Origin: Alnus glutinosa
Taxonomy: Eukaryota; Streptophyta; Magnoliopsida; Fagales; Betulaceae
Assembly (NCBI RefSeq): GCF_958979055.1
Contig: NC_084889.1
Location: 13,656,761-13,720,760 of the forward strand
Length of the DNA: 64,000 nt
Direction: 5' to 3'
Shown here: piece after piece, positions 39,191-51,001 of the stretch
How the letters are laid out: every line of letters starts with the position of its first letter
How positions within the stretch are numbered: the first letter of the stretch is position 1
The notes under the pieces: model-generated
Seen by the model: the letters and a program-made list of their open reading frames with translations, nothing else
Databases searched by the model: none
Told to the model about the DNA's origin: nothing
Position numbers and translations under genes: made by a program

Positions 39191-40378
39191 TAAAATCGTT
39201 CTTCCATGCGTCCCCTAATCCCCCTGGCCGAACGTTCGATCACCTGTGCTTCGAACGATCATTCCTCGTGCCACGAACGTTCGTGCATCGTGTCACGAAC
39301 GTTCAACCCTTGAGCCTGAACATTCAATTCGCATGTCAGGCAGAATACCTTTTTTGAACTTGTCATAGCTTAAAATTAGTTTTAATCGGGATTAGGACTA
39401 ATTATAGGTTTTTCTCGGATTTTGAGGTTGAGGAGCCTTAAGATGAATTTATGGAGGAACCCTATAATACAAGTGAGTAAAACTCACATAGATACTTGTT
39501 ATTATTTTTGCTACATAGTATGATTACTTTGAGTACCAAATAAGCATGTTTATAATTCACATGAAATACATTTTATTAATGTGAACTCCATTTGTGAAAA
39601 TGAATGATGATTAACATAATAATGAGATGAATGAAATTATGAGAGCATGCATGTAAAATATAGTGAATATTAAATTGCATCATATGATATGGTACACCGC
39701 ATCGTATAACATGTATAATGGCCATGGGCTTACTATTATATGGATTATTGTTTATGGTCAAAAGTTTATGATACGTTATGATGGACCTTGGATCCAATGG
39801 TTGTTCTGTGAGGTCATAGTTACGACTTTGCTATTAGCGTGGGCCACATAAGTTCGGACTCGGTTGGGCTACTAATATATGACGATATGCGTACATATCC
39901 GGGGCACCAGTATTGTATTACAAGTTCCTCAAGACAGTGCCAACCTTGTCGGAATGTGTTAATATCATTGGTAGATCATGCGGAATTGAACTATGACATG
40001 ATCGTTTTGCTATAAGCATGTACTATATCTATACTACATCCATGATCATCTTATGAAATGTGAAGTTATAATAGTACTTTGATGCATGTGTTTTACATCT
40101 TAAACTGAGTTCACCATATGTATCATGCATATTATTTCTCACTAAGTTATAGACTTACACTTGTATCTTTTCCACCTATAAAACATGTGTTATTTTATAA
40201 ATAGTTTTGTTGATAACAACCCCGTAGAGGCATTTGGTACTTTTGGAGGGAGTGCTCAGGATCGTCTTTAAGGAGCTAAATCTCGTTTGGTTAGCTGGGA
40301 TGTGGAGAAGAGACAATGAATCCCGCTAAGATATGATAGATATTATCTTTAGGTTTTATCTATTGTTTATTGCAGAAG
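39191..40378 (+). repeat. LTR/leader-like region of a Ty3/gypsy relic
   Basis: Precedes the gag-like sequence in the same orientation. It contains several CGAACGTTCG-type palindromes (39229-39304) and a block (39560-39860) that recurs at 59640-59850 (plus) and 62820-63000 (minus), sharing CTTACTATTAT and CCTTGGATCCAATGGTT. That recurrence fits an LTR family. The exact TG...CA ends were not resolved. Confidence 0.5.
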
Positions 40379-41460
40379 ATGCCGCCCCAAAGGAATCTAG
40401 CTACTGGACGCAACACTTTAGAATTGCGAGACAATGGGGAGGACAAGGCTGCACCCTAAAGACTTATGTACTCATAACTCAAATAACTTTGACGGAAGTG
40501 GTGATAATTTCAGCGCTGAGAATTGGCTGAATGACATGGGGGAACTTTGAGAGACTATTAGCTGAACCATTGAGTAGAAGGTGATGTACACCACCTATAG
40601 ATTGACTAGATAAGCGAAAAGGTGGTGGCAAGCAAAGAAGGACATGCTCATGTTGGATCTGGGGTCAGAATGATCTATTACATAAGAGATCTTCAAGGAA
40701 GAATTCCACAAGCAATTATTTCCGCGAGTAGTGCAAGGGGCCAAGGCAAGGGAGTTCATGGATATAGTCCAAGGGGGTATGACATAATAGAATACGCGTC
40801 TATGTTTATTCAGCTATCAAGATTTTCTGTGTAACTCATTCCAGACAAAGAGAAAAAGGCTAATAAGTTTGAGAGAGGCCTAAGTCCACGTATCAGGGCT
40901 ATGATGGTGTGCTTCAATATTCGTAATTTTTTTTAACTAGTGGACCATGTATCAATCTATGAAGAAAGCCTGAAAGTGAACGTAGCAGCCCTCGCTGAAC
41001 AAAGAAAGAGGACCTTTGTTCCAAGAACTTCTTCTAGAGGAGCCGAACCTACTAAAAGAGCGGCTGTGGGAAATCAACCATTTCAACGATCCTTTCAAGG
41101 ATGCGCTCCAGCTGTCCTGCAGAACCAACCTTAGCAGTATCAAAGGAGTCAAGCACTTGAGCTATGCCGAAAATGCAACAAGGTTCATCGAGGACCTTGT
41201 AGAATAGGAACAGGCACTTGCTATCGGTTTGGCCATTTCAGTAAAGATTGTATGACAAAGATGGGAGCACAGCAATAGGTAAATGCACCAAGACCACTAG
41301 CCGCAACACGAGTTTATTCGCCTATCCTGGGAGGACCTGATGGGGATACAATCTTACGGATGTGGTGATAGGTATCATACCTATTCTTGGATTTAAGGCA
41401 TCAGTTTTATTTGATTCAAGCACAAGAAAAATTTGCTTTGATGTTTTCGGCTGACTCAAG
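40379..41460 (+). pseudogene. Ty3/gypsy gag relic
   Basis: Starts MPPQRNLATGRNTLELR (40379). With frameshifts it continues through a Retrotrans_gag pattern (KKDMLMLDLGSE, FPRVVQGAKAREFMDIVQGG, IEYASMFIQLSRF, KEKKANKFERGLSPRI), YEESLKVNVAALAEQRKR, a damaged zinc knuckle with CYRFGHFSKDC, and the beginning of the protease region (YSPILGGPDGD, ILGFKA-like). Stops and frameshifts are frequent. The pol genes are missing, so it is a truncated element. Confidence 0.85.
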
Positions 41461-41777
41461 GCAGAGGTTGTCACGGACATCCCACAAAATTAGCATATCT
41501 TTCAAGCTTGTGTATCACACATATCTATATGCTTCAGGAAGAAAAATCACACCCTAACACATAATCTCTATATACCAAAAAATTATAAATAAAGATCATA
41601 GAAAGTTGAAAATGGTGTTGTTGAGTAGGTAATTTGATTGGTTGAATGCAAACTGAAAAATCAAACAAAAATAAACAAAACTAACAAAAAAAAGAAGGGA
41701 AACTTCACAAAAGGATATCAAACTATCGCGCCTTTTCAATTAATGGTACCGATGTAGCAAAACGTTCGATTGAGTGT

Positions 41778-42137
41778 ATGCATTTATCAAAACCGTTCAA
41801 TGTTGAGTATTCCATCAGCTTCCGTTCTAAATCGATGACGGAATACGCATCACGTGCGTATACAGTGTATGTAGCCCAAAACAAGACATATAAGTTGAAA
41901 TCATTCGTACCCAGGTTGTTTGGTTCTTCACATGGATGGTTGATTAGTTTAGATGATGAGAATGGTGCCATTACCCTATCAAATCCATTTTGCTCTAAGG
42001 TCAAACGACGTCGTGATCATGGAATTATTCGCCTGGCCTCCCATCGGTTTCATGTAATTGTAATATCATCTATGATATTGTTGCCGATGTTGTTTATTCT
42101 AAATGTCTATTTTATGTCCTTGATAAACTGGGTTTAG
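41778..42137 (+). pseudogene. DUF295 (F-box-associated) gene fragment inside the TIR element
   Basis: An open frame of 119 codons. Its middle part (RAYTVYVAQNKTYKLKSF, FGSSHGWLISLDDENG, ITLSNPF) follows the DUF295 beta-propeller-type domain of plant F-box proteins, where GSSHGWL and LLNPF are typical. No F-box is present and only a small part of the domain is kept. It begins right beside the left terminal repeat. Whether it is expressed cannot be seen. Confidence 0.65.
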
Positions 42138-42247
42138 CCAAAACATGTGATGGGTTCACCTACCATTGTGAGCAATGCGAGTTTAATGCAGATATTCAAT
42201 GTAGTTTGATCTCAAACGTCGTTTCCCATGAAGGTCACGAGCACTAG
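42059..42247 (+). pseudogene. DC1 (Cys/His-rich) gene fragment inside the TIR element
   Basis: Reads DIVADVVYSKCLFYVLDKLG and then CDGFTYHCEQCEFNADIQC, followed by SHEGHEH and a TAG stop at 42247. The C-x2-C spacing and GHEH ending match plant DC1 domain proteins. It is in a different frame from the DUF295 fragment and overlaps its end. Confidence 0.65.
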
Positions 42248-44044
42248 CTTACTCTGTCACGAGCACCACCAAATTAACACTAGTCTATCTTACAAAACTA
42301 AACAGAATTTGTTAAATATCCTAACTATTTAATAGCCTTCCAGTTGGACTGCACTATACTGCTTTTCTTATACCTTGCCATTCTTAAGCTTCAACCTTTA
42401 GCTCCAGCTCTTACCCGTGACAAAGTTATCACCTCAGCATCCACAACCAGCCTATCGAACCTAGCTTCCGGGTCTCCATATGGATCCGTCCTGAGCCTCT
42501 TCGTGTGACATGTACTCTTAGATCGATCTGAAGTATGCTCTGAGCTCTGAGCTCTACTGCAGAGATTTCACCATCATTGACAGAAACAGCTTTTCTGTCA
42601 TAAACCATTGCCCATATATTTTCACGTCGAGCACCATGACTGGAACTGCAAAAACTGGCCAAAGAAACCAACCTACATGCAGCTGATGCCTTACAATACA
42701 TTCACTTCGAACCAACAATGGCCTCTCATCTACCAAGAAAAAAAAAAAAAAAAAACCAGCCATCAACCCATGCATGTAGTTCACATTGTTAATGATCTGA
42801 CAAGAAATCAATTAATAAACATGTACAGAGATAGGGTTACAAACAGAAGTCTGATAGGTTATTCCCAGCACCATATTGAAGACAACAGTAACTTTTGAAA
42901 TGCACTTAAGCACTACATTCATCAGGTCAGATGCAAAAGACAGTAAGATACGCAGGTCGACAATTGACCAAACTGATCCTGCATGTATTGATTTAAGACT
43001 GATCCAAAGAGCTTCAACAGAGGAACTGATGCACGAGGAACTGATGTAGACCGAGAAGGACTTTGTACCTTATCTCATCTACCAAAAAAAAAAAAGCCAT
43101 CAACCCACGTATCATTCTCAAACCTTTTGTCAAACACCTCCATATCATCACTGCCCTCTTCATCTGTATCATCACTATCACTTCCACCAGATTTTTTAAT
43201 GTTGTTCCACTTTCATCACATATATTTTGTTTTACTCTGTTTTTGGAAGTTAAAACAGATGAAGCTTATTAACAGTCTTGGACATTGTTGCCGTCATCTC
43301 CTAGCGTATTAGGACCGTCCATCTCATGAGCTTTTGGACTAGAGAAACCAATGGAGATGGGCTGCTTGTTCTGACCAACTATGGGGAGAGGCTCCGTTAG
43401 TTGCCTCCCGTCTCAAGGTGGTGAAAACACCACTGGCAGGTAGTGGTCCATTCCATGTATATATATGGGATCGAAGCTTGTAGTAAATTATATTTAAAGT
43501 ATAATATTGATTAGAGGAATAGCAGGTAGATAGATTACTTGAAATCAATGGGGAGATACACAAAATCATAGGAGGACAAAGGTTGGTCATCGTCGTCGGT
43601 TGTCCAGCATCTTCAATGCTATGTACAAAGCCATCCTTCACGTCGACGTCGTTGGGTGGATTCGAGTCCCATGATCAAGTACTCCTGCCATGGATGACCC
43701 AAGGGTGTATTCGAATCTCAACGGGTAGAATTGTGCCGGAGATGGTGCATGGTGTTTTATTAATAAACATGCTATTAATACTGTGTCGTCTGGGAGCATT
43801 TTATAAGTTTTGTCTTTTATATGTATTTTAACATTTTTTTTAAGGGGCATAACAGGAAGAACGCCCTTAAAAATCACGTGGAAGTCACGTGACTCCACTT
43901 CCGTCAAGTTTTAACACCGAATCCTGACGAAATACCCTACATTGAATGGTTTTGATAAATGCATACACTCAATCGAACGTTTTGTTACATTTGTACCCTT
44001 AATTGAAAAAGCGTGATAATTTGATACCCTTTTGTGAAGTTTCC

Positions 44045-44406
44045 AAAAAAAAAAAAAATCATTAAATGTAAAAATTTTATTTCCAACATACACAACCCGG
44101 ATTGGGTAGATCCATCTTCTTCATTTTAGATCCAGTGAACACAGATGTGCACAAACCCTAAGTAAAAGAGAATTAAAGTTTTTGCACAAACCCTAAGCTT
44201 TTAGTCAACAAACCCTCTATGCACAAATCCTAACCAAGAGAGAGATATGATACCTTCCAAAGGTTGAAGAAGCAGAGTGAAACACTTTGGGTTTCTTTAA
44301 CCATGTGAGTTATGTTGGCTTTGCAGGAAGAATTAGAGAGAGAGAGAGAGAGGCCCCACTTTCGTCGACTCTAGAGTTCTCTACCGCCGGCTATGGAGGA
44401 AGAATC

Positions 44407-44449
<43 letters not shown>

Positions 44450-45644
44450 TTCAAAATTTGAAGGAAAATGATGGGAGGAAGAGTGGTAGATAGTGATAAA
44501 TGCAAATTTCATTCATTTGGTTTTTTTTTTTAAAAAAAGGTAAAGTGGACAATGCCATGTCAGAGGAGAAGAATTGTAAAATGGACGGGACATACATAGT
44601 AGCAATTCTCATTATGGTACCGATGCTGGGGGAATTTATTAAACTTTGTCAAAAATTCAATGAGGATCATTGCTAACTTCCCTTTAACTTACTTCTTCTT
44701 CTTTTTATTTTATTTTATTTTATTTGTGCTTTCTCACCCTTAAGTGAGCATGAGGGAAAAATTATTCTTAGGAAAAAAAAAATACCCAAATTTGAAAATC
44801 AACCAAGAGGCTAGAAAAAAATAGATAAATACATTTTAGTCCATATGGTTTGAGATTTTGACAATGAATAATGATAGATACTACATCCATATTTTATCTT
44901 TATTCCACTTGACTGATGTAGCAATGTCTCAGACAAGTGAGATGGTGGTGTAGTATGAACGTAGCATTACTCGTAGCTCCCTAGATTTTAAAAAAGAGTA
45001 ATACTATATACCTCACCAATACTATTCCACTATGTTGACGTGGCATTAACAATTTACCATTGATTTTTTTTTTTTTTAAAAAAAAAAATGACTAATTCAA
45101 TGGTGGATTGAGAATATCAAATTAGTATAGTGGGTTATTGGTGTTATATATAACATTACTCGTTAAAAAAGTGATTAATCACTTCCTAGGCCGGCCAGGG
45201 TAAGCAAAAAAATAAAAATAAAAAAATAAAATTGGTCCCTACCGTTAAAAAAGTTGATAAAATCCGTCATTAATTTGTTATGTCAGCACTAATCATAGTA
45301 TGACAAGTATCATTTAGAATAAAAAAAATTAATTTTATCTCAAAAAGAAATGCCAAATCATCACTAGTGTCGAGACAAAATTGGCATGTAGCACATAAAG
45401 AAAAGGAAGAGGAGCAAACTTAATTATGGGAACCAATTAATCAAATTAAGACAGAGATCTAAGACTTGAAAAAGAACAGAAAAAAAAAAAGACAGAGATC
45501 TATCTATGCATGCAGATCGAGAATATTGCACGAAGCACACGCCGTACCCATCTTTGTTTCATATAATATATATATATATATATATATATAATCAAAATTA
45601 AGAATCTTAGCTACGTACGTTAAATAGAGAAGATAACACATTAA
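44045..45644. other. intergenic, no gene seen; microsatellites and a MITE
   Basis: Includes (GA)n at 44335-44352 and 44409-44448, another half MULE-like end near 44580-44690 (ATGGTACCGATG shared with the Pack-MULE TIR), the MITE at 44997-45166, and (AT)n at 45571-45591. No ORF is recognised. Confidence 0.45.
44997..45166. mobile_element. MITE with GAGTAATNNTATATA termini
   Basis: The left end GAGTAATACTATATACC and the right end (complement of TATATATAACATTACTC) are inverted copies. Similar ends appear at 56668-56972 and as phrases near 49072 and 56573, so it is a repeated family in this genome. Confidence 0.55.
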
Positions 45645-45799
45645 TCAAAGGGGCCCACATAAGAAATTTTTGACAATGTTGTTGAACTGTCCTGGGCATT
45701 CAATCTGGGGAACGTGTGCCGTGTTCTTTATCACTTCTAATCTTGCCTTCTCCCCAAGAAGCCTGCAACATATATGCACCCATGCAATTAACTCTCAGC

Positions 45800-45867
<68 letters not shown>

Positions 45868-48038
45868 TCGGAGAAGAATCTCCAAAACATTTTAGGAAAA
45901 GTTTCGATTGAATTTATGAGAGGGGATTGAAAGGGATCGAGCACATACTCCTTGAGTTCAGTAGCCATCTCTAATGGAAATATCTGGTCATGATCTCCCC
46001 ATACTATCAAGACCTCCTACACATGCAAATGATAAGAGTTATTGTACAAATTACGTGTGTTCTTTTGTACATGTTCATAAATTAAAAAGGCATGCACTTA
46101 ATTAATTACCTGCTTAAGAGGAGAAATGTTTGCAGTGTCATCTCTCCCAAGGGTTAGTCCCTTCAAAAGTTCAATCTTTTCCTTCCTGTTTTGCGAGTAC
46201 AATTTCTGCATCCGTGTCGAGTATTCATCTGTCGTTATCTTTCTCAAATAACTTTACATCCATTTTATATTAGCTGACGTGATATATTTGAAGTCGTTTT
46301 TCATGTCAGTCGTTTACACCAAAAAAAAAAAAAGAAAAAAAGAAAATGCATTTAAAATACATTACCTTAGCTAATGTAAAATAAGTATGTGATTACTTAT
46401 GATAAACGAAAGAAATGCCTCTCGGGCAAGTAATTACATATGTGATGTAACGTGTGTATATATATATAATAGCAAATTAGCAATCCAACTAAACTTAACC
46501 GTCGACCAATACCTGCCCACTGGGAACAATTAGGGTTCACTCAAAGTGATGCATGGGTCAAACCAAAACGCACCCAAAACAAAAGAAAAAGAAAAAAAGA
46601 AATCTTGATCCACACGCCTCAAATATGTAGGCTATCTGCCTATCTTCATTTATCAAAGATTTTTTTTTTTTTTTTGTTAGATATGGAGGCTCCCGTCAGC
46701 TTTTTTGTCCAAATTATTGACGGGGCTTTTTTCACTACAGCCAATTATTGCCAAGTTACTTGTGAGTTGTAACCACACATATATATACCGTGTAAAATTA
46801 CAATTATATACCTCAACAATAAAACAAAAAAAAATTAAAAATTAAAAAGAAAAAAAAAAACTGAGGCAGTGGCAGGAGGCCCCTCGTCCATAGGTGGTGG
46901 CAGGAGGCCCCTCGTCCAAAGGAGAGCGTGCCTCCACCTTTGCTATGAATGGGTGGAGGCAATCTCCATCCCCTCATAGTGGAGACAGCTGGTGGCCGGA
47001 CATTGGCTTTCACCCCAAGGTTTTTTTTTTTTTTTTTTTCTTTATAATTTTATTATTTTTCAAGATATAATTGTAATTTCACAAGATATAATTTTCAAAA
47101 TTAATATCTAAGAGCTAATTTTTAAAGGGTTAAAAACTTAGGGACTAATTTTTCATTTTCTTAAAAAAGAAAACAACGAATAGATCGACCAGGTGGTCAG
47201 TTTAGATGGGTTTGAATTAATTGTCGATTGTCGGTAGATATTGTTTGTTTATTCCATTTGTAGCTGCATTTATCATTTGATGACAACTTGAATCATTTTA
47301 AACCAAAAATATATAATCATTTGAACCTTCAATTATATCAAAAAAAAAAAAAAAAGAAAGAAAGAAAGAAAAGGAAAAAGAAAAGAACAGAGAAAAGATT
47401 ACCTGCACCAAGTCGTTGAGGAAAAAATCCGGGAACATGTTGAAACGCATGGACACGGACAAACCCATTAACGTCCGTAACTGAGCCGCCGTGACCGGCA
47501 ACATAAGCTCCTCAATCTTCTCCAACTTGGCCCTCTTCAGCAACGCCTCGTTGTCTCTTAGTCTCATGTTAACCCCAGAGCTTCCGATCACCACCTTTTC
47601 AACTCTCTCCGGCCACATCCTCGCCATGTGATACGCCACCAGGCCGCCGTAGCTGGTTCCCATCACGTAAAATCTATTCACTCCCAAGATCTCGAGCAGT
47701 TTTCCGACGGAAACCGCCTGGAAGGTCTCGGCTCTCTCCGACGACTTGGTGGTGGAGCCGCCGAAGAAGACAAGGTCAGGGACGTAGACGTTGAAGTGAG
47801 GGGAGAAGAACTGGACCTGCTGACGCCACTGCCAGAGCGCCATGGGGCCGAAGCCGTGGATTAAAACAAGCGAGGGTTTTTGGGTGGTTTGGGTGGGTTT
47901 GGGAATGGGACCCCAGAAATGGATGGTGGTTTCGCTGTCCACGTCGATGGTCTGTGATGAGAGGCCGGAGGCGGTGAAAGCGCGGCGGAGGTAGCTGCCG
48001 TATAAGGAGACTAGGCTGAGAAAGTGTGGAAGTTCCAT
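45645..48038 (-). CDS. alpha/beta-hydrolase fold protein
   Basis: Serine hydrolase of the alpha/beta fold, of the plant group annotated as epoxide-hydrolase or monoacylglycerol-lipase-like. The substrate cannot be told from sequence. Four exons join in phase: 47403-48038, 46110-46205, 45949-46016, 45645-45762 (918 nt, 305 aa). Visible elements: oxyanion region LIHGFGPMALWQW; nucleophile elbow GTSYGG (Ser, about residue 130); cap-like segment; acid residue in VWGDHDQIFPLE; catalytic His in KNTAHVPQIECP. The C-terminus is NFLCGPL. The triad is complete, so it should be active. Intron 3 holds a long (AT)n run. The first exon lies across the edge of the large tandem duplication, so a truncated copy exists at 51308-51704. 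Confidence 0.93.
45809..45864. repeat. (AT)n microsatellite in hydrolase intron 3
   Basis: About 27 AT units within the 186-bp intron 3 of the alpha/beta-hydrolase gene. Confidence 0.9.
46840..47035. repeat. GC-richer repeat island in hydrolase intron 1
   Basis: Holds two copies of GGTGGCAGGAGGCCCCTCGT-like sequence (46866-46892 and 46892-46919) between poly-A and poly-T tracts (46830-46860, 47022-47040). It resembles the GC-rich core of the MULE-type element at 19370-19540 and may be a decayed MITE. Confidence 0.4.
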
Positions 48039-49179
48039 TGTCGTGAAATTGGTGGAGATGGAAGGTTTGAGACTGAGAGCCTAGCTTCCTCTGTTCTATA
48101 AATGCAATTTTAGGAACAAAGGTTGTCTCTTTCCATACAAAGAAGATCGAACTTATTGGGTGAGTTAACGCTATTGGCTAACTCGACTGCCACCACATAT
48201 TTAGTGTTTGTGGTTTAAAAATTTTATTTTATTTTGTTATTTTAGTTTTATTTTGCTTTTTATATTTGAATTTTGAAAAAAAAGAATGACTTGATATTTC
48301 TTTCTATTTTTTGGTCTAAATTATAACGGATTGCTCAATATAAAAAAAATATCTTTAAAAAATTATTAAAATTATTAAAACTTAAAAAAAATATATATAT
48401 ATATTAAAAACTTTAATTTTCTTTTCTTTTTTCTTTTAGGTAAAATGTGGTGTTATGGCCTTTAAAAAAAAAAAAAAAAAATTTATTGGAGGGCTTTGGC
48501 CTTTGAGGGTAACACTCCAAAGGACCAAAACCCACTTTAACCGATCCCCTTGCCCCTAAACACCCCTATTTTGCCCAAAGGGCCACCCTTTTCTTTCTTT
48601 TTTTATAATGTGCCACATGTCAACTTTCATTGGTTGACACGTGGCAATCCGTTCAAATTTGGATAAAAAAATAGATGGAGGTATCAAGTCAGTATTTTTT
48701 CAAAATCCAGGTATCATCTGTGAAGCGAAATGAAATTGAGGTACAAAAAAAATAAAGTTTTTTAAACCACATGTACCGAATATGTCTTTAACCCTTATAA
48801 TTATTCATTTGAATTTGAGCAAATTTAGATAAGGGATTGTGAGAGATCTTTTATGAGACCCATATAATTTATGCTAATTTCACACACATTTATTGCACAC
48901 ACTAATTTCACATTTACTGATATGACATATTTTAAGTGATTTTTCATATCGGTCACTTAAATAAAATAAAAAAAAATCACATAAAACATGTCACATCAAA
49001 TCGGTGTGAAATAAATCTAATAAATAAGTGTGAAAAAGTAGCATTATTAACAACAATAACAATAATAATAATAATAATGCTATATACTACATTTTTATTC
49101 CACAATAGAGACATGGGAATTCCAACAATAATTTTTAATAAAAATTGATCAAATAATTAATTGAAACTATGAAATTATC

Positions 49180-50073
49180 TGTTGATACAGTTTCCGGTAT
49201 GGTGACGTGTCGCCTGGTAATTCGCTACTGGATCCTGATTAACTACTCCAATCCTGCAAAAATAACAAACAACTCGTCGGGAGTGCCGACTACGCCCACT
49301 CCGATGCCTAAGTCAGTTCAAATCAATTTTCTGATGAATATCTCAATCTCAAGAACTCAGAGAATGCGTGCTCTCATACCTGGTGCAGTGGTCTTTATTT
49401 ATAGGCTGGGCTCGTGGTCTCACCAGACTTGCTACCTTACTAGAATTCGACGCCTAGTTGGATTAGGAGTTTGAATCCTAACTTAGTTGAATCTTATCTT
49501 CAGAGAATTTAAATGAGATTGTAGAATCCGCAGTTTGATTGCGCTTGTATCTCTTTAAATTTGATTTCAGATAAATAACTACCTTATCTCATTAATCATG
49601 GAATTGCGGTTTTTTTCCCTGATCTTATGGAATTTTATCCTTATCGTATTCTGAGACATCCGCAGCAAACTTTCAACCAAACTCCGAGGTGATGATATCC
49701 GAGATATGTTCGCTCCGCCTTGGAGATATTGGGATATCGCCGCACCATAACAGGGTTGTGAAAGGCCGAGACGTTAATATACCGACTTGATGTCACCTCC
49801 GAGGCGATGTTACTCCGAGACCCAAATACCCGAGATATGTTCGCTCCATTCAGACTAGGAGATATCGGGATGTTCTACATACCGTAACCTGGAGTGTTAA
49901 GACCGAGACGTCGTTATGCCTCCGAGATGTATTTGCACCGAGACGTCGTTATACCTCTGAGATATATTTATACCTAGGCAATCTTTTCTTTGCTGGCCGA
50001 AATAAATGTCCGAGGCATAACTCCGAGATGTTTCTGAATCCACGTGTCTCTAGGGTTAATTTTATCCCTAACA
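49180..50073. mobile_element. solo LTR, 894 bp, with 5-bp target duplication
   Basis: Starts TGTTGATACAG and ends CCCTAACA, flanked by TTATC on both sides (49175-49179, 50074-50078). Unit 2 of the tandem duplication has the same flanks joined with a single TTATC and no insertion (about 55167). The 3' half carries repeated CCGAGATATGTTCGCTCC, CCGAGACGTCGTTAT and TCCGAGAT phrases. No internal retrotransposon region is present. Confidence 0.92.
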
Positions 50074-50441
50074 TTATCCTTATGAAATAATTATAATTTC
50101 TAGCATTACTATTAAAAGAAAAAAAAAAAAAAATTGGATAGTACTTCACTCAAAAAGTAGCTCAAATATATAATATATTGTTAAAAGTTATTTCCTTTCA
50201 CATCATCTCTGTCACGTGATTAACCATAATTGGTACTCATTCTAAGAAGAATGGTGTGAGAAATAGCCTTTATAATGTGAAAATAGTTATAATTTGCTTC
50301 ATATTTTGTTTTAAAATAGTTACCGCCGACCGGACACGCCTACTTGTCTCTAAGATGATTCTTGTATCCTAAAATTTTGGTTGCATAGGGTTTGACATTT
50401 CCGTATAATTGATTCATAATGTAATTCAATAAAGTGGGATG

Positions 50442-50528
50442 GAGATCACGCATGCCTCATAAAGCGGAGGTCACTAGTTCAAATTTTCCATTACCCTTTT
50501 GTGTAGACATGTAAAAAAAAAAAACATA
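50442..50528 (+). mobile_element. short SINE with 14-bp target duplication (unit 1)
   Basis: Flanked by perfect AATAAAGTGGGATG repeats (50428-50441, 50529-50542). The body holds GCGGAGGTCACTAGTTC (B-box region) and CTTTTGTGTAGACATG, and ends in an A-rich tail. At 87 bp it is probably 5'-truncated. The copy in unit 2 is at 55517-55605. Confidence 0.8.
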
Positions 50529-50762
50529 AATAAAGTGGGATGAGTTTTTTCTTTTATCTAGAACTATTGTAAATATGTTCTTTTGTAAAAAGAAGTGAGA
50601 TTAGAGATTTTTATTTACCGCTTCATCACAGTCGTCGTTAGTGCATTTTTTGTTCAGTAATAGCATCACATATTGCCACCATGATAGGCCGACCTCTTCT
50701 CAACCTTTTGATTAAGGAATTATGAGACCGAATCTGTCTTGGGTATTTGTCGATTCCACTTA

Positions 50763-51001
50763 GGGTTGGTAAAATGGGTTACTGTGTCGGGTTCGGATCG
50801 GCCCGGTTGACCGAACAACCTGTTTTAGCCAACTCGAATTCGACACAATTATCTAAATGCGTTAAGACATAAAATCCGAACACGACACGTTTATAAAGGT
50901 TATAAACGGGTCAACCTCTTTATGATTCGAAACTGTTTTGCTTAAACCCAAACCATATAACTTTGTGTCGGATTTGCGGATCGTGTCAAAAATTACCAAC
51001 C
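50763..51001. mobile_element. PIF/Harbinger (Tourist-like) MITE, unit 1
   Basis: 239 bp with 10-bp perfect terminal inverted repeats GGGTTGGTAA ... TTACCAACC and TTA target duplications on both sides. Also present in unit 2 (55837-56075, same length), so it inserted before the duplication. Confidence 0.8.

Larger units (their letters stand above)
41697..44044. mobile_element. Pack-MULE-like TIR element with captured host fragments
   Basis: Ends in inverted repeats of about 110-120 bp (41697-41815 and about 43935-44044; GGGAAACTTCACAAAAGG and AAACGTTCGATTGAGTG are shared). It sits in poly-A DNA whose flanks (AAAAAAGAA and AAAAAAAAA) fit a 9-bp target duplication. No transposase is present. 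The interior carries a DUF295-like fragment and a DC1-like fragment on the plus strand. It also carries a minus-strand ORF of unknown origin (42429-42701; includes IWAMVYDRKAVSVNDGEIS) and further unassigned sequence near 43340-43640. Structure and content match the Pack-MULE pattern; assignment to Mutator is inferred from the long TIRs. Confidence 0.7.

Noticed and set aside
39229..39304. CRISPR-like array of short repeats
   Set aside because: Spacing is irregular and the repeats are 8-10-bp palindromes in an LTR-like region of a plant genome.
44287..44493. Plus-strand ORF rich in Arg-Glu
   Set aside because: Encoded mostly by (GA)n microsatellites.
47628..47864. Plus-strand ORF (and its copy at 51303-51623)
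   Set aside because: Antisense to hydrolase exon 1 in both duplication units, a shadow of the GC-rich coding exon.
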